The notes below the pieces were generated by a model. That model was given only the letters and a program-made list of their open reading frames with translations. It searched no databases and was not told where the DNA came from. A DNA stretch of 64,000 nucleotides from LZORAL124-50-18 sp051208045. Lineage in GTDB: Bacteria > Pseudomonadota > Gammaproteobacteria > Pseudomonadales > Oleiphilaceae. The stretch spans positions 124,001 to 188,000 of the forward strand of contig JBPJFY010000002.1 of NCBI GenBank assembly GCA_051208045.1, written 5' to 3'. The position numbers and the translations under genes are program-made. This document shows positions 1-7,422 of this stretch, in pieces (positions within the stretch are counted from its first letter, which is position 1; each line of letters starts with the position of its first letter).

Positions 1-2834
1 TTGGTGAGTGTGAGATTTCCCGAGTTGTGAATTGCACCTCCGCCATCATTTGATTCAGGGAAGGGGGAGCGAGTACTCAGACAGGACTCGCCTTCGCTAC
101 TGTAGCCTGATTTGCTAAATGTGCTGTTGCTGACTGTCGCACTGGCATCCTCTTCTACTCGGAGGCTGCCCCCCTGGTAGCCGGCATTGTGGGTAAACGT
201 ACTGTTTTCAATCTCCAGTGACGCGCCTGAGCGCACCACAATCGCGGTGTCAGGGGCGTTTGAAAGGGTAAGGTTTTTTAAGCGAAGTTTATTGCCCTGC
301 TGTACATCGAAAATGGTTGATGCGCCGACAAATGTCACGTCTTTTTCCCCGTCACCATCAATGTCCCCGTCCAGTGTAATGGCGTCGACGGCTGCCAGAT
401 CCACCTCTGATCTTTCAGCGAATACAATGGGGGTGGATATGATCAACCCCTCTTCGTTGTTCGCGATGAGGTCAGGATTAAAGGTTAGGGTATCGCCCGG
501 GCTCGCAATGGCAGCCAGATAGGCTATCGAACCGAAATATGCCTCTGCTGCCTCTAACTCTGTGGGAGTTTCAAGCAGGCCGTTGTGTTGCACAACGAGC
601 GTATCAACTTGCTTTACCCAAAACGCGGTTGAGTCAGACAAGTTGTGCTCGTCGGTTGCGGTGACGGTAACTTTTACTGGGCCTGCGTTGTTTTCCCGAA
701 CGGTAATTGTGACATTCCGGTTCTCACCGCTGCCACCTGTTGAACACACTACGCTTGTTGTTTCTGGCGTGCAGCTTATATCGATATTGTCACCGTTATC
801 AGAAACGGTGAACGGAATGGTAAAGGGCTCAGACGAATTTCGTACTGCGTAATGCGTATCTATCCCTGAGAGTGTTGGTGGCGTGTCCACAGTCAATGTA
901 AATGCTTCTTCAATGGATGTTAGTCCCGCACCGTCTTCATCGGTAAATGTAACTGAAACAGTAGTTGATCCCGCAGCGATAGGCGTAAGCTGGGAAAGCA
1001 CAATAGATGAACTGAATTCGGTGGTTTGAACTCCGCTAGACGGCAAAACATCTTGATTGCTTGATCTAACTGTGACGTGGATTTCATTAGCCCCTCCATT
1101 GTCATAGGCACCGAATTGGCCGGATTCAAAGTCATTGGCTGACGCATAACGATAGAGCGCAAGCTGTAAATTTTCCCCTAGTGCTAATGAGCGGTCATTC
1201 AGGGATCCCACGAGTTCTGGCTTGGTGTTGGCCGCATTCACTGCGATTGGTATTGCTTCTTCGGTGGTATGTCCATCACTGTCGGTGACGGATAGCTGCA
1301 GGTGAAAGGTGCCTGTGGTGATGGGGGTGATCGTAATGGATTTATCGAGCGCGTGCAGATTTCCGGATACAGGACTTGAACTAATTGTAATGTTGTTGTT
1401 GGGAAGAATGCTTGTATTGCTGGAAGTCACTGTAAAAGTAAGATCGCTCGCGATATCTTCCGCATCAGCGATTCTGACTTCCCGGTAAGGTGAGTTGCCC
1501 AATGTAAAGGTCCAGGAAGTGACACTGGATATCGTGGGATAGCCCGTGTTGGCCGGGGGTTCGGTCGTTCCGCCGCCACCGCCGGAGAGCGGGGAGTCGT
1601 CTTCATAGAGAAATTGGATGGGTTCTATATCCGAGCTATGCAACTGACCGCCTCTTGAGGCTTCCCGACCACCTGCATACATGACTGAGAGGGGGCTTGA
1701 GTTGTTTGCCAGGCCTAATGAGTGTCCCAGCTCCCCTGTGATAGCTTCGACGAGCCCTAAGTACTGATTATTGGGTTGCGAAAAGTAGCAACTCGCGCCA
1801 TCTTGGAGTACTACATGGGCTTGGACGTAGGTGGACCAAGAGTACTCTTTGAAAGAGTGACTTCCATTCAAGACTCCGGCGCCGTATCCTAAAGAGCCTC
1901 CTTGGCTGCAGTTGTAGCTACCTGCAATAACGTGTTGAGGGTCTTCGAAAACAATGAGACTGTTTACGCCATATATATATGGTGAGGACGTGGTGCCCTG
2001 AAGTTTGAGGTCGACGGTCGTTAAAGGAACGTTGTTCCATTTGTCTAGTGCGCTCCTGATCTGGGTTTCGTAGGTGCTGCCTCCGTAACGTTTGAAGGTG
2101 ATTGCCGCACCATTTTGCCAGCGACGCCCCTGGTAACCAAATGTTAATGCTTTGTTATTCTTGAGTGCGCTTGTGATTGTTTCATCAGTGATGAAGTAGT
2201 CGGAAGCGCTCTGCCCTGAACGTTGCCCGCCAAACACGAGTTTTGTTTCTGGCGGGGTAGCTTGAAATTTGAGGTAACGCGAAAACTTTTCGAGATCGCG
2301 CACGGGGGAGGGTTCGCTGGAAGAAAATGTCGCCTCGGCCGAGAGTGAGCTCCGAATCTGGATTTCTTTTCCCTGAATGTCCCGAATCGCGTATGATGTG
2401 CCTTCAAACTCTGCAATGTTAAATGCGCCGAGTGCGAACTGCTGTAGCCGATACACCTCCTGCTCTCGGGAGAGAAACAGGAGCGTTGCTTCACCCGGAG
2501 CAAAGTGGGGTGCGCCCGGCACGACCAGCTTTCTGTCGGCCTCAATCTCTGTGCCGGGTACCTGAAAGGTAATCTGCTCCCCGGGGTCGCCTTTGATCGT
2601 GTCGTTGACGGCGACGGTGTAGGCGGTCTCGACGATATAGCCCTCATTGTTGTAGATGGGAGACACATCGAGAATCGTACCGACAAGGGCCAATTGTGAC
2701 TGTGCCAGCAAGTCCTCGTCTTTCATCATGGTATAGATCATCCCTTGAGCAGGGTTGAAATACAGTAAAAACGACAACGTCAGGATCACTTTACGGAGGT
2801 TGTGAGCTGTGAGAGGGAGGAAAGTATGTTTCAT
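1..2834 (-). CDS. Secreted protein with degenerate matrixin-like domain, Ig-like domains and beta-helix (3' end beyond window)
   Basis: The frame is open for 944 codons from an ATG at 2834 and runs off the left edge, so the C-terminus is missing. Residues 1-31 form a signal peptide. Residues 32-145 resemble the domain that precedes secreted matrixin-type metalloproteases. Residues 200-415 are laid out like a matrixin catalytic domain, but the zinc site reads GELGHSLGLANNSS at about 367-380 instead of HExGHxxGxxH. The first and third histidines are Gly and Asn, while the SVMY Met-turn at 383-386 is kept, so protease activity is unlikely. A Gly-rich linker near 418 leads to two or more cadherin/Ig-like domains (about 435-740). 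A right-handed beta-helix with NLTLSN and NSTFTHN rungs follows. It probably acts outside the cell or on its surface. The domain reading is from motifs only. Confidence 0.8.
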   Translation of the reverse strand, partial: MKHTFLPLTAHNLRKVILTLSFLLYFNPAQGMIYTMMKDEDLLAQSQLALVGTILDVSPIYNNEGYIVETAYTVAVNDTIKGDPGEQITFQVPGTEIEADRKLVVPGAPHFAPGEATLLFLSREQEVYRLQQFALGAFNIAEFEGTSYAIRDIQGKEIQIRSSLSAEATFSSSEPSPVRDLEKFSRYLKFQATPPETKLVFGGQRSGQSASDYFITDETITSALKNNKALTFGYQGRRWQNGAAITFKRYGGSTYETQIRSALDKWNNVPLTTVDLKLQGTTSSPYIYGVNSLIVFEDPQHVIAGSYNCSQGGSLGYGAGVLNGSHSFKEYSWSTYVQAHVVLQDGASCYFSQPNNQYLGLVEAITGELGHSLGLANNSSPLSVMYAGGREASRGGQLHSSDIEPIQFLYEDDSPLSGGGGGTTEPPANTGYPTISSVTSWTFTLGNSPYREVRIADAEDIASDLTFTVTSSNTSILPNNNITISSSPVSGNLHALDKSITITPITTGTFHLQLSVTDSDGHTTEEAIPIAVNAANTKPELVGSLNDRSLALGENLQLALYRYASANDFESGQFGAYDNGGANEIHVTVRSSNQDVLPSSGVQTTEFSSSIVLSQLTPIAAGSTTVSVTFTDEDGAGLTSIEEAFTLTVDTPPTLSGIDTHYAVRNSSEPFTIPFTVSDNGDNIDISCTPETTSVVCSTGGSGENRNVTITVRENNAGPVKVTVTATDEHNLSDSTAFWVKQVDTLVVQHNGLLETPTELEAAEAYFGSIAYLAAIASPGDTLTFNPDLIANNEEGLIISTPIVFAERSEVDLAAVDAITLDGDIDGDGEKDVTFVGASTIFDVQQGNKLRLKNLTLSNAPDTAIVVRSGASLEIENSTFTHNAGYQGGSLRVEEDASATVSNSTFSKSGYSSEGESCLSTRSPFPESNDGGGAIHNSGNLTLT

Positions 2835-3164
2835 GCTGGTTACCTACGGCGCTACGTTTACTGACTATACGATGCGCTCTAGAAAATAGTTAGGGCTTTT
2901 CTGTGTTGCTTGTGTGTGTCAATTGCAAACTTTTACAAGTTTTTGCATTTGATGGTGTTCATCACAGTATTAAGGGTGAATTTATGATCCCATGAAGGGC
3001 TTCCCGCGCCGACAATAATTCGACACTCATTTTAATTGTAAGCATTTTGGGGGCCAACACGATAACTGGCAAGACAAGAGCTGATAATTTAATGAATTGT
3101 TAATGTAGGTAGAGGAGGAGCAGGCACAGCCAACCGGCTCGGTTGGCTGTGGTATATCATAGTG
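2835..3164. other. Intergenic region, 330 bp, with a leader inverted repeat
   Basis: I see no gene here. The stretch is AT-rich and holds the 5' leader of the matrixin-like gene. Positions 2924-2947 form an inverted repeat (TGCAAACTT, then AAGTTTTTGCA after a four-base gap, with two extra T). It could be an operator or a leader hairpin. The other clear structure is the terminator-like hairpin at 3125-3151. Confidence 0.4.
3125..3151 (-). terminator. Hairpin terminator after the DUF4214 repeat protein
   Basis: A perfect 11-bp stem (CACAGCCAACC pairing with GGTTGGCTGTG) with a 5-base loop lies 14 bases past the stop codon of the upstream minus-strand gene. There is no strong U-tract, so its efficiency is uncertain. 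Confidence 0.55.
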
Positions 3165-5105
3165 TTAAATATAGAGATAGCTGAGGTTGTCTGAAAAGAA
3201 TCCGGCAATGTTGTCAGTAGACGCCTGGACGTACTCTTCACTATTCACGAACTCAGCCATAACCAGGCCTTCCGAAGTGCCGGTTTGCAGGCGATCTGAC
3301 CAGTAATCAAAACCCGATTGGTCGGCGGACCGACCCAATACGTTGATGTACATATGATTGACAAATTCAGACTGGGTGACCACGCCGCTGTTGTTGGCAT
3401 CCATTAGGGCTTGCATTTCGGATGACCAATAGAAGCTCGAGGCGATGTCCTCGAATGATGCGCCCGACTGGTGTTCGGTGATCCAGTAGTTAAATCCGCC
3501 GACATCTGGATTTCTGGCGAGTGCCGCACCATAGAGTCGGGCGGTTTGCATGTGAGAATCCGAGATGTAGGATCCGGTGCTGAATAAATAGATGCCTTCA
3601 TTCCAATCTAACCGGCTGTTTGAATTGGTGTCGTCAGCAAGCCAAAGCGGTTCAATGATAATTTCCTCTGCCTCAAGATAATACGCGCCTGTACCGCTCC
3701 CATAGGCGCCGGCAGACAGGTAGTGAACTCCGGTATAATCTGCGGTGTAGGTAAGCTGGCTTTCATAGCCCTGGCCGTTGTCATCATCCGACGTTATCCA
3801 CAAAGAATAGGCGTCATACAGGTTGAGATAAGGGTCGTCCAGCGTACCCGTGCCGCTGGAAGCTCCTCGAAGTTCGAACTGGTAAGTGCTTTCTGATACG
3901 AGATAAACTTTTATCCAGTCCCTGTCTCCCGCCACATCAATGGTACTGCTGATTCCACTGCCAATGGCAAGCTGCCGGCCTGTGGTAGCGTCTTCCGGAA
4001 TCTGGTCGGGGTTGGGGGGCGGGGCTTCTGATTCTTCTGCGAACAGAGTATAAGATCCGGTTGACCCGCTGGAGGCGCTTCTCGCTTCGAGAAAGTAGAA
4101 GCCGGAGGTGCCCGGGGTGTAGGTGAGCAGGCTGTTCAGGGCTTCACCACCATCATTGTTTTCCCCAAGGTAGTTTGAACGGGCATCATAGAGGGCAAGT
4201 AATGGGTCCGTCAGCGTCCCGGAGCTGGTTGAGCTGCCTTTCAGTTCAAACGTGTATTGTTGCCCTGACTCCAGATAGATTCTCACCCAGTCTGTATCGC
4301 CTTGATGTTCCAGTGCGCCACTCACGCTGCTTCCTTCGATGAGTCGAGCGCTGGTTGAGCTGTTGCCCGCAACGCTGTCAACGGCGGCTCTGCTGGCCTG
4401 TAAGGTGTAAGACCCTGTGTTGCCACCCAGGCCGCCTGCAGAAAGGTAATAATATCCGGAATCAAGTGTGGTATATGTAATTTGACTGTTTAACCCTACT
4501 CCGCTGTCGTCATTGGCGGAAATTTCAGACGATAAAGGGTCATACAGTCGGAGATAGGGGTCGATCAGTGTTCCATTGCCTGTCGAGTGGCCCAGCAGGT
4601 CAAACGTGTACTCATATCCCGCGTTCAAGTAGATTTGCACCCAATCCTGATCACCATTGAAGTCGATGGTGCTGTAAAAATTGTTTGAGGTCGAGAGGGT
4701 GTAGGTCGTGGTGGAGTTTGCCGGAATCTGGTCGTCAATGGGGCCGCTGATAAACAAGTCGTAAGCAGACTGTGCGGAACTCCAGGGATCGACGATTACG
4801 TAATATGTCGTGCCGGCGCTCACAAAATATTCGATGTATTCGCTGGTAAAGCCGCCAGCTGTAGAGGAGCCCAGGGTTGTGCCTAGCCCGTCAACAAGGT
4901 AAAGGTCGATATCATCACTGAGGTTATACAGGTTCAGCTCTGCGTAGCCGTCGCCACTCGCCGTAAACTGAAAAACGTCGCCGGTGTCGTTGTCGAACCC
5001 TACGGAACCGGTTACGTAAGTGCTGTTGCCTACGCCGTGCGCTTGATCGGATACGTAGTCGAGGGCATCAATGATGGTAATGCCGTTAATGTAGTCTTGT
5101 GACAT
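3165..5105 (-). CDS. Extracellular repeat protein: four PPC-like domains plus DUF4214
   Basis: The chosen start is ATG 5105 (MSQDYINGIT), which has an AGAGG ribosome site nine bases upstream; a TTG further up is less likely. The 646-residue product carries four beta-sandwich repeats of about 115 residues, of the pre-peptidase C-terminal (PPC) type. Each contains a D(W/x)V.IYL strand, a DPYL.LYD segment and a YYLSA strand. An EF-hand-like DTNSNSRLDWNE segment follows, then a DUF4214 domain (LYGAALARNPDVGGFNYW, VLGRSADQSGFDYW). There is no N-terminal signal peptide, and the protein ends in a short hydrophobic tail (LSYLYI). DUF4214 proteins without Sec signals are often type I secretion substrates, so that route is inferred. 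No type I transporter genes are in the window. Confidence 0.8.
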   Translation of the reverse strand: MSQDYINGITIIDALDYVSDQAHGVGNSTYVTGSVGFDNDTGDVFQFTASGDGYAELNLYNLSDDIDLYLVDGLGTTLGSSTAGGFTSEYIEYFVSAGTTYYVIVDPWSSAQSAYDLFISGPIDDQIPANSTTTYTLSTSNNFYSTIDFNGDQDWVQIYLNAGYEYTFDLLGHSTGNGTLIDPYLRLYDPLSSEISANDDSGVGLNSQITYTTLDSGYYYLSAGGLGGNTGSYTLQASRAAVDSVAGNSSTSARLIEGSSVSGALEHQGDTDWVRIYLESGQQYTFELKGSSTSSGTLTDPLLALYDARSNYLGENNDGGEALNSLLTYTPGTSGFYFLEARSASSGSTGSYTLFAEESEAPPPNPDQIPEDATTGRQLAIGSGISSTIDVAGDRDWIKVYLVSESTYQFELRGASSGTGTLDDPYLNLYDAYSLWITSDDDNGQGYESQLTYTADYTGVHYLSAGAYGSGTGAYYLEAEEIIIEPLWLADDTNSNSRLDWNEGIYLFSTGSYISDSHMQTARLYGAALARNPDVGGFNYWITEHQSGASFEDIASSFYWSSEMQALMDANNSGVVTQSEFVNHMYINVLGRSADQSGFDYWSDRLQTGTSEGLVMAEFVNSEEYVQASTDNIAGFFSDNLSYLYI

Positions 5106-5263
5106 GGTTGGGCCTCTGATGTGCGATAGCAAGCCTTGCCAGTTTCGTTACCGCATTTCGGATGTTTGATTTGCGGATAGTGTACAAAAGTTAATCTTTC
5201 GTTCAAGTTGCAGGGTGTGATGCTTGTCACGTTTTTCGGGGTTGCCTTGCAAAATGGCGTTAA

Positions 5264-5479
5264 ATGTTTGTTTCAAGCTATCGGGAAGTGCGTAGGAAAA
5301 TTGTGGCGATTTTGTTCGATATCTTTCTCAATCCTGGGCGGTGTACTGATGATGCTTTGGACAACTTCCTTAACGTTGAGTATGATATCGCCGATTTGAT
5401 TAACTTGCTGGCTCGCCCCAGTGTAAGGCCGGCGTTACCACAACCATTATGGGTAGAAATCGGAGAGATTAATGACTGA
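5264..5479 (+). CDS. Small hypothetical protein coupled to the DUF6447 gene
   Basis: This 71-codon frame starts at ATG 5264 and ends inside the start of the next gene (8-base overlap), which suggests translational coupling. The product is amphipathic (REVRRKIVAILFDIFL) with an acidic middle and no signal peptide or membrane segment. I do not recognise the family. The ribosome site is weak, so the gene is plausible rather than certain. The context is an accessory region with a secreted repeat protein on one side and a T6SS-type adaptor on the other. Confidence 0.4.
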   Translation: MFVSSYREVRRKIVAILFDIFLNPGRCTDDALDNFLNVEYDIADLINLLARPSVRPALPQPLWVEIGEIND

Positions 5480-5669
5480 CCAACCCGCTAAAGTAAAAAT
5501 TAACGATAAAGATTATTTGTTGAGTGACCTGAGTGATAATGCAAAGGCACAGCTGCAGAGTTTGCAGTTTACGCGCGTTGAGATTCAACGGCTGAATGCT
5601 CAACTGGCCATAGCCAAGACGGCCGAGCAGGCGTATCAGAGAGCCTTGGCGGCAGCGTTACCGCAGTAA
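5472..5669 (+). CDS. DUF6447 family small protein
   Basis: The 65-residue protein has a short beta-hairpin (VKINDKDYLLSDL) followed by a long helix (SDNAKAQLQSLQFTRVEIQR...). This pattern matches the DUF6447 family as I recall it. A GGAGAG ribosome site lies six bases before ATG 5472. The gene overlaps the end of the preceding small frame and is followed by a strong hairpin. The function of the family is unknown. The single helix suggests oligomerisation or partner binding, but this is inference. Confidence 0.75.
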   Translation: MTDQPAKVKINDKDYLLSDLSDNAKAQLQSLQFTRVEIQRLNAQLAIAKTAEQAYQRALAAALPQ

Positions 5670-5686
5670 TGTGGAGATGTAAGAAA

Positions 5687-5711
5687 GCAGTTTGACGGAG
5701 CGTCAAACTGC
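5687..5711 (+). terminator. Perfect 11-bp hairpin after the DUF6447 gene
   Basis: GCAGTTTGACG and CGTCAAACTGC pair perfectly around a three-base loop, 17 bases after the DUF6447 stop. No U-tract follows on the plus strand. On the minus strand TTTCTT follows, so it could terminate in either direction. Confidence 0.55.
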
Positions 5712-5800
5712 TCATCTCGGCGCATAAGTTGTTAAGTTGTGATAAATGCGATGAGAAGGTCCAGGAATGGAGGCCGGTTTTCTGCAAGGAAGGGATGAAC

Positions 5801-6430
5801 ATGAATGGAAGCGCATTTTTATCAGAAAAAACGGCCTGGTTAATTCAACGCCTTTGGTACGCTGGCACGTCACCGAAATCCCCCGCAGTCTACGCAGTTC
5901 TGGATTGTGCGCGGGATGCGCGTATCCTGCCGATGATTCTGGAGAGCGGCTGCCCGTATAAAAGCTGTCTGGGGCCGTCGGATGGCCGGGAAACGTTGTC
6001 GAAAATGCCGCACATCGTGCGACTGGATCCGAATCGACAGTTTACCCGCGACTTGCTGGAAGCAGGTTGGGGAAAACGTTGGGGGATTTTTTTTGTTGTG
6101 CCCAAACCCGCCGTCATTGAAATGGTGCGCCAGAGCATCAGTCGATTTCTTTTGCTGCCTCGCCAGGATGGTGGCCGGCAATGGTTTTATTTCTATGATC
6201 CGCACGTGTTAAGGCAGTTTCTTCCCGAGCGGGACTGGTTCACGGCGCGAAAATTTTTTGGGCCGGCCACAGAGATTCTCTGCGAGGGGGACGACAGCCG
6301 GATCATTGAGTGTTTTCAGTTAACGGAAATGGGCGTTACGCGGGTTCGGCAGGTGGTATCGCTTCGTCCAGAACCCGCGGTTGCGCCGTTGACGCTGCCG
6401 TACTTTGATCCGCAGGAGTTGTTGGTTTAG
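5801..6430 (+). CDS. DUF4123 domain protein (T6SS effector-adaptor type)
   Basis: The protein matches the DUF4123 pattern throughout: YAVLDCARDARILPMILESG at the N-terminus, then RLDPNRQFTRDLLEAGWGKRWGIF, FYDPHVLRQFLP and FFGPATEILCEGDD. Proteins of this family (Tap/TEC) load effectors onto VgrG spikes of type VI secretion systems. Start 5801 is preferred because an AAGG ribosome site sits seven bases upstream; ATG 5795 and an upstream start at 5729 are alternatives. It is unusual that no vgrG, PAAR or effector gene is adjacent. Its neighbours are a small DUF6447 gene and a convergent toxin-antitoxin pair. It may be a relic of an effector island or work with a VgrG encoded elsewhere. Confidence 0.85.
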   Translation: MNGSAFLSEKTAWLIQRLWYAGTSPKSPAVYAVLDCARDARILPMILESGCPYKSCLGPSDGRETLSKMPHIVRLDPNRQFTRDLLEAGWGKRWGIFFVVPKPAVIEMVRQSISRFLLLPRQDGGRQWFYFYDPHVLRQFLPERDWFTARKFFGPATEILCEGDDSRIIECFQLTEMGVTRVRQVVSLRPEPAVAPLTLPYFDPQELLV

Positions 6431-6439
6431 GGGGCAGTC

Positions 6440-6814
6440 TTACCATAGGGCCCGGTCGTAGTGCTGGGCGATCGTAGCATCCCGGGTGAGTAGCGTGGCC
6501 TGGCGAAGCTTGGCATGACTGACGATGAGACGGTCAAAGGGATCGCGTGTCCATTGCTCGTTAATGCCAATGGAGGTCAGTTCGTTCAGCGGTGCATCTT
6601 CCAGGACTAATCCAATACGATCTCCCAAGTCTGCAACAATGATCTCTGCGTTTTCCCGGATTCGGCCGATTTCATTCAAATATTGGAGCTCCAGCCTCAC
6701 GATCGGGCTGATAAATAGATCAGAGCTGTTGATCTGTTGCCGACCGGTAGGCGTGAATTTATTCACTTGACCCGCATATAGCCAGACAACGACGTGGGTA
6801 TCCAGGAAAGTCAC
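6440..6814 (-). CDS. PIN-domain toxin, VapC-like
   Basis: The product has the PIN nuclease layout: FLDTHVVVW near the N-terminus (first catalytic Asp), an acidic residue in RLELQYL, then TRDPFDRLIVSHA and LLTRDATI. VapC-type PIN toxins cleave RNA, commonly tRNA or rRNA. The chosen start is GTG 6814, which overlaps the antitoxin stop as GTGA with AGAAGGG just upstream. This gives 124 residues, the usual size. An in-frame ATG at 6835 would lie inside the antitoxin gene. It forms a coupled pair with the upstream antitoxin and converges on the DUF4123 gene. Confidence 0.85.
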   Translation of the reverse strand: MTFLDTHVVVWLYAGQVNKFTPTGRQQINSSDLFISPIVRLELQYLNEIGRIRENAEIIVADLGDRIGLVLEDAPLNELTSIGINEQWTRDPFDRLIVSHAKLRQATLLTRDATIAQHYDRALW

Positions 6815-7059
6815 AGATCGGACCCTTCTGTCCATTCAGCCGTTGGTGCCATGAGTTCTTCATCTGAACATTGGATGATGTCAGGGCGGGATACCAGGCG
6901 GGCGAGTTTGTCTTTCTTTTCGTCCAGAATGATTTTCAGTTTGTGACCGTCGCGTTCCAGTTCAACGGATTGGCCCGTGGCAATAATATGATCCACCACA
7001 TTGAACAAATCTTTTCTCAGTGTGGAAAGCTTCATTGGCTTGCTGGTTTCTGGTTGCAT
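6811..7059 (-). CDS. Phd/YefM-like antitoxin of the PIN toxin
   Basis: This 82-residue protein has the N-terminal fold signature of Phd/YefM antitoxins (KLSTLRKDLFNVVDHI, followed by a strand-rich QSVELERDGHKLKIIL). An acidic C-terminal tail (CSDEELMAPTAEWTEGSD) would wrap the toxin. Start ATG 7059 has AGGCG six bases upstream. It overlaps the toxin gene by four bases (GTGA). Antitoxins of this family repress their own operon, and an inverted repeat lies just upstream at 7086-7118. Confidence 0.8.
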   Translation of the reverse strand: MQPETSKPMKLSTLRKDLFNVVDHIIATGQSVELERDGHKLKIILDEKKDKLARLVSRPDIIQCSDEELMAPTAEWTEGSDL

Positions 7060-7085
7060 CGTATCGCCTGCGCAGGATGGTTGTA

Positions 7086-7118
7086 CAATACTTTGGGTTT
7101 ATATGTACCAGTGTATTG
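7086..7118 (-). promoter_or_regulatory. Candidate operator of the toxin-antitoxin pair
   Basis: CAATAC (7086-7091) and GTATTG (7113-7118) form an inverted repeat 27 bp upstream of the antitoxin start, in AT-rich DNA that also holds two GTAC cores. The placement suits autoregulation, but the assignment is inferred. Confidence 0.35.
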
Positions 7119-7184
7119 CTTTTACACGCACAAATGCAATGAGCAATAGCGTCGCAGCAGAGGATAACGGAAAGAGATTAGTAA

Positions 7185-7261
<77 letters not shown>

Positions 7262-7422
7262 AAATCTGAATTGCGTGGAGAATTATACGCAGGAATTCAA
7301 TTGCTTCAATGGGTTGTGGTAATTTTTCTTCGTCTGTCCATGAGGTTTGTCTGCTGGTCTATACTTGATTTCATGCTTTTCCCCCTGTCGAGATGGGGAG
7401 TGAATCCCATTGAATTGAGCAA

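Noticed and set aside
187..852. Short plus-strand frames in the first kilobase
   Set aside because: They are shadows of the long minus-strand secreted protein that is open from 2834 to the left edge.
2144..2686. 180-codon minus-strand frame near the matrixin-like gene
   Set aside because: It is another frame of the same strand inside that gene; its Ser/Arg/Pro-rich product is typical of a shifted reading.
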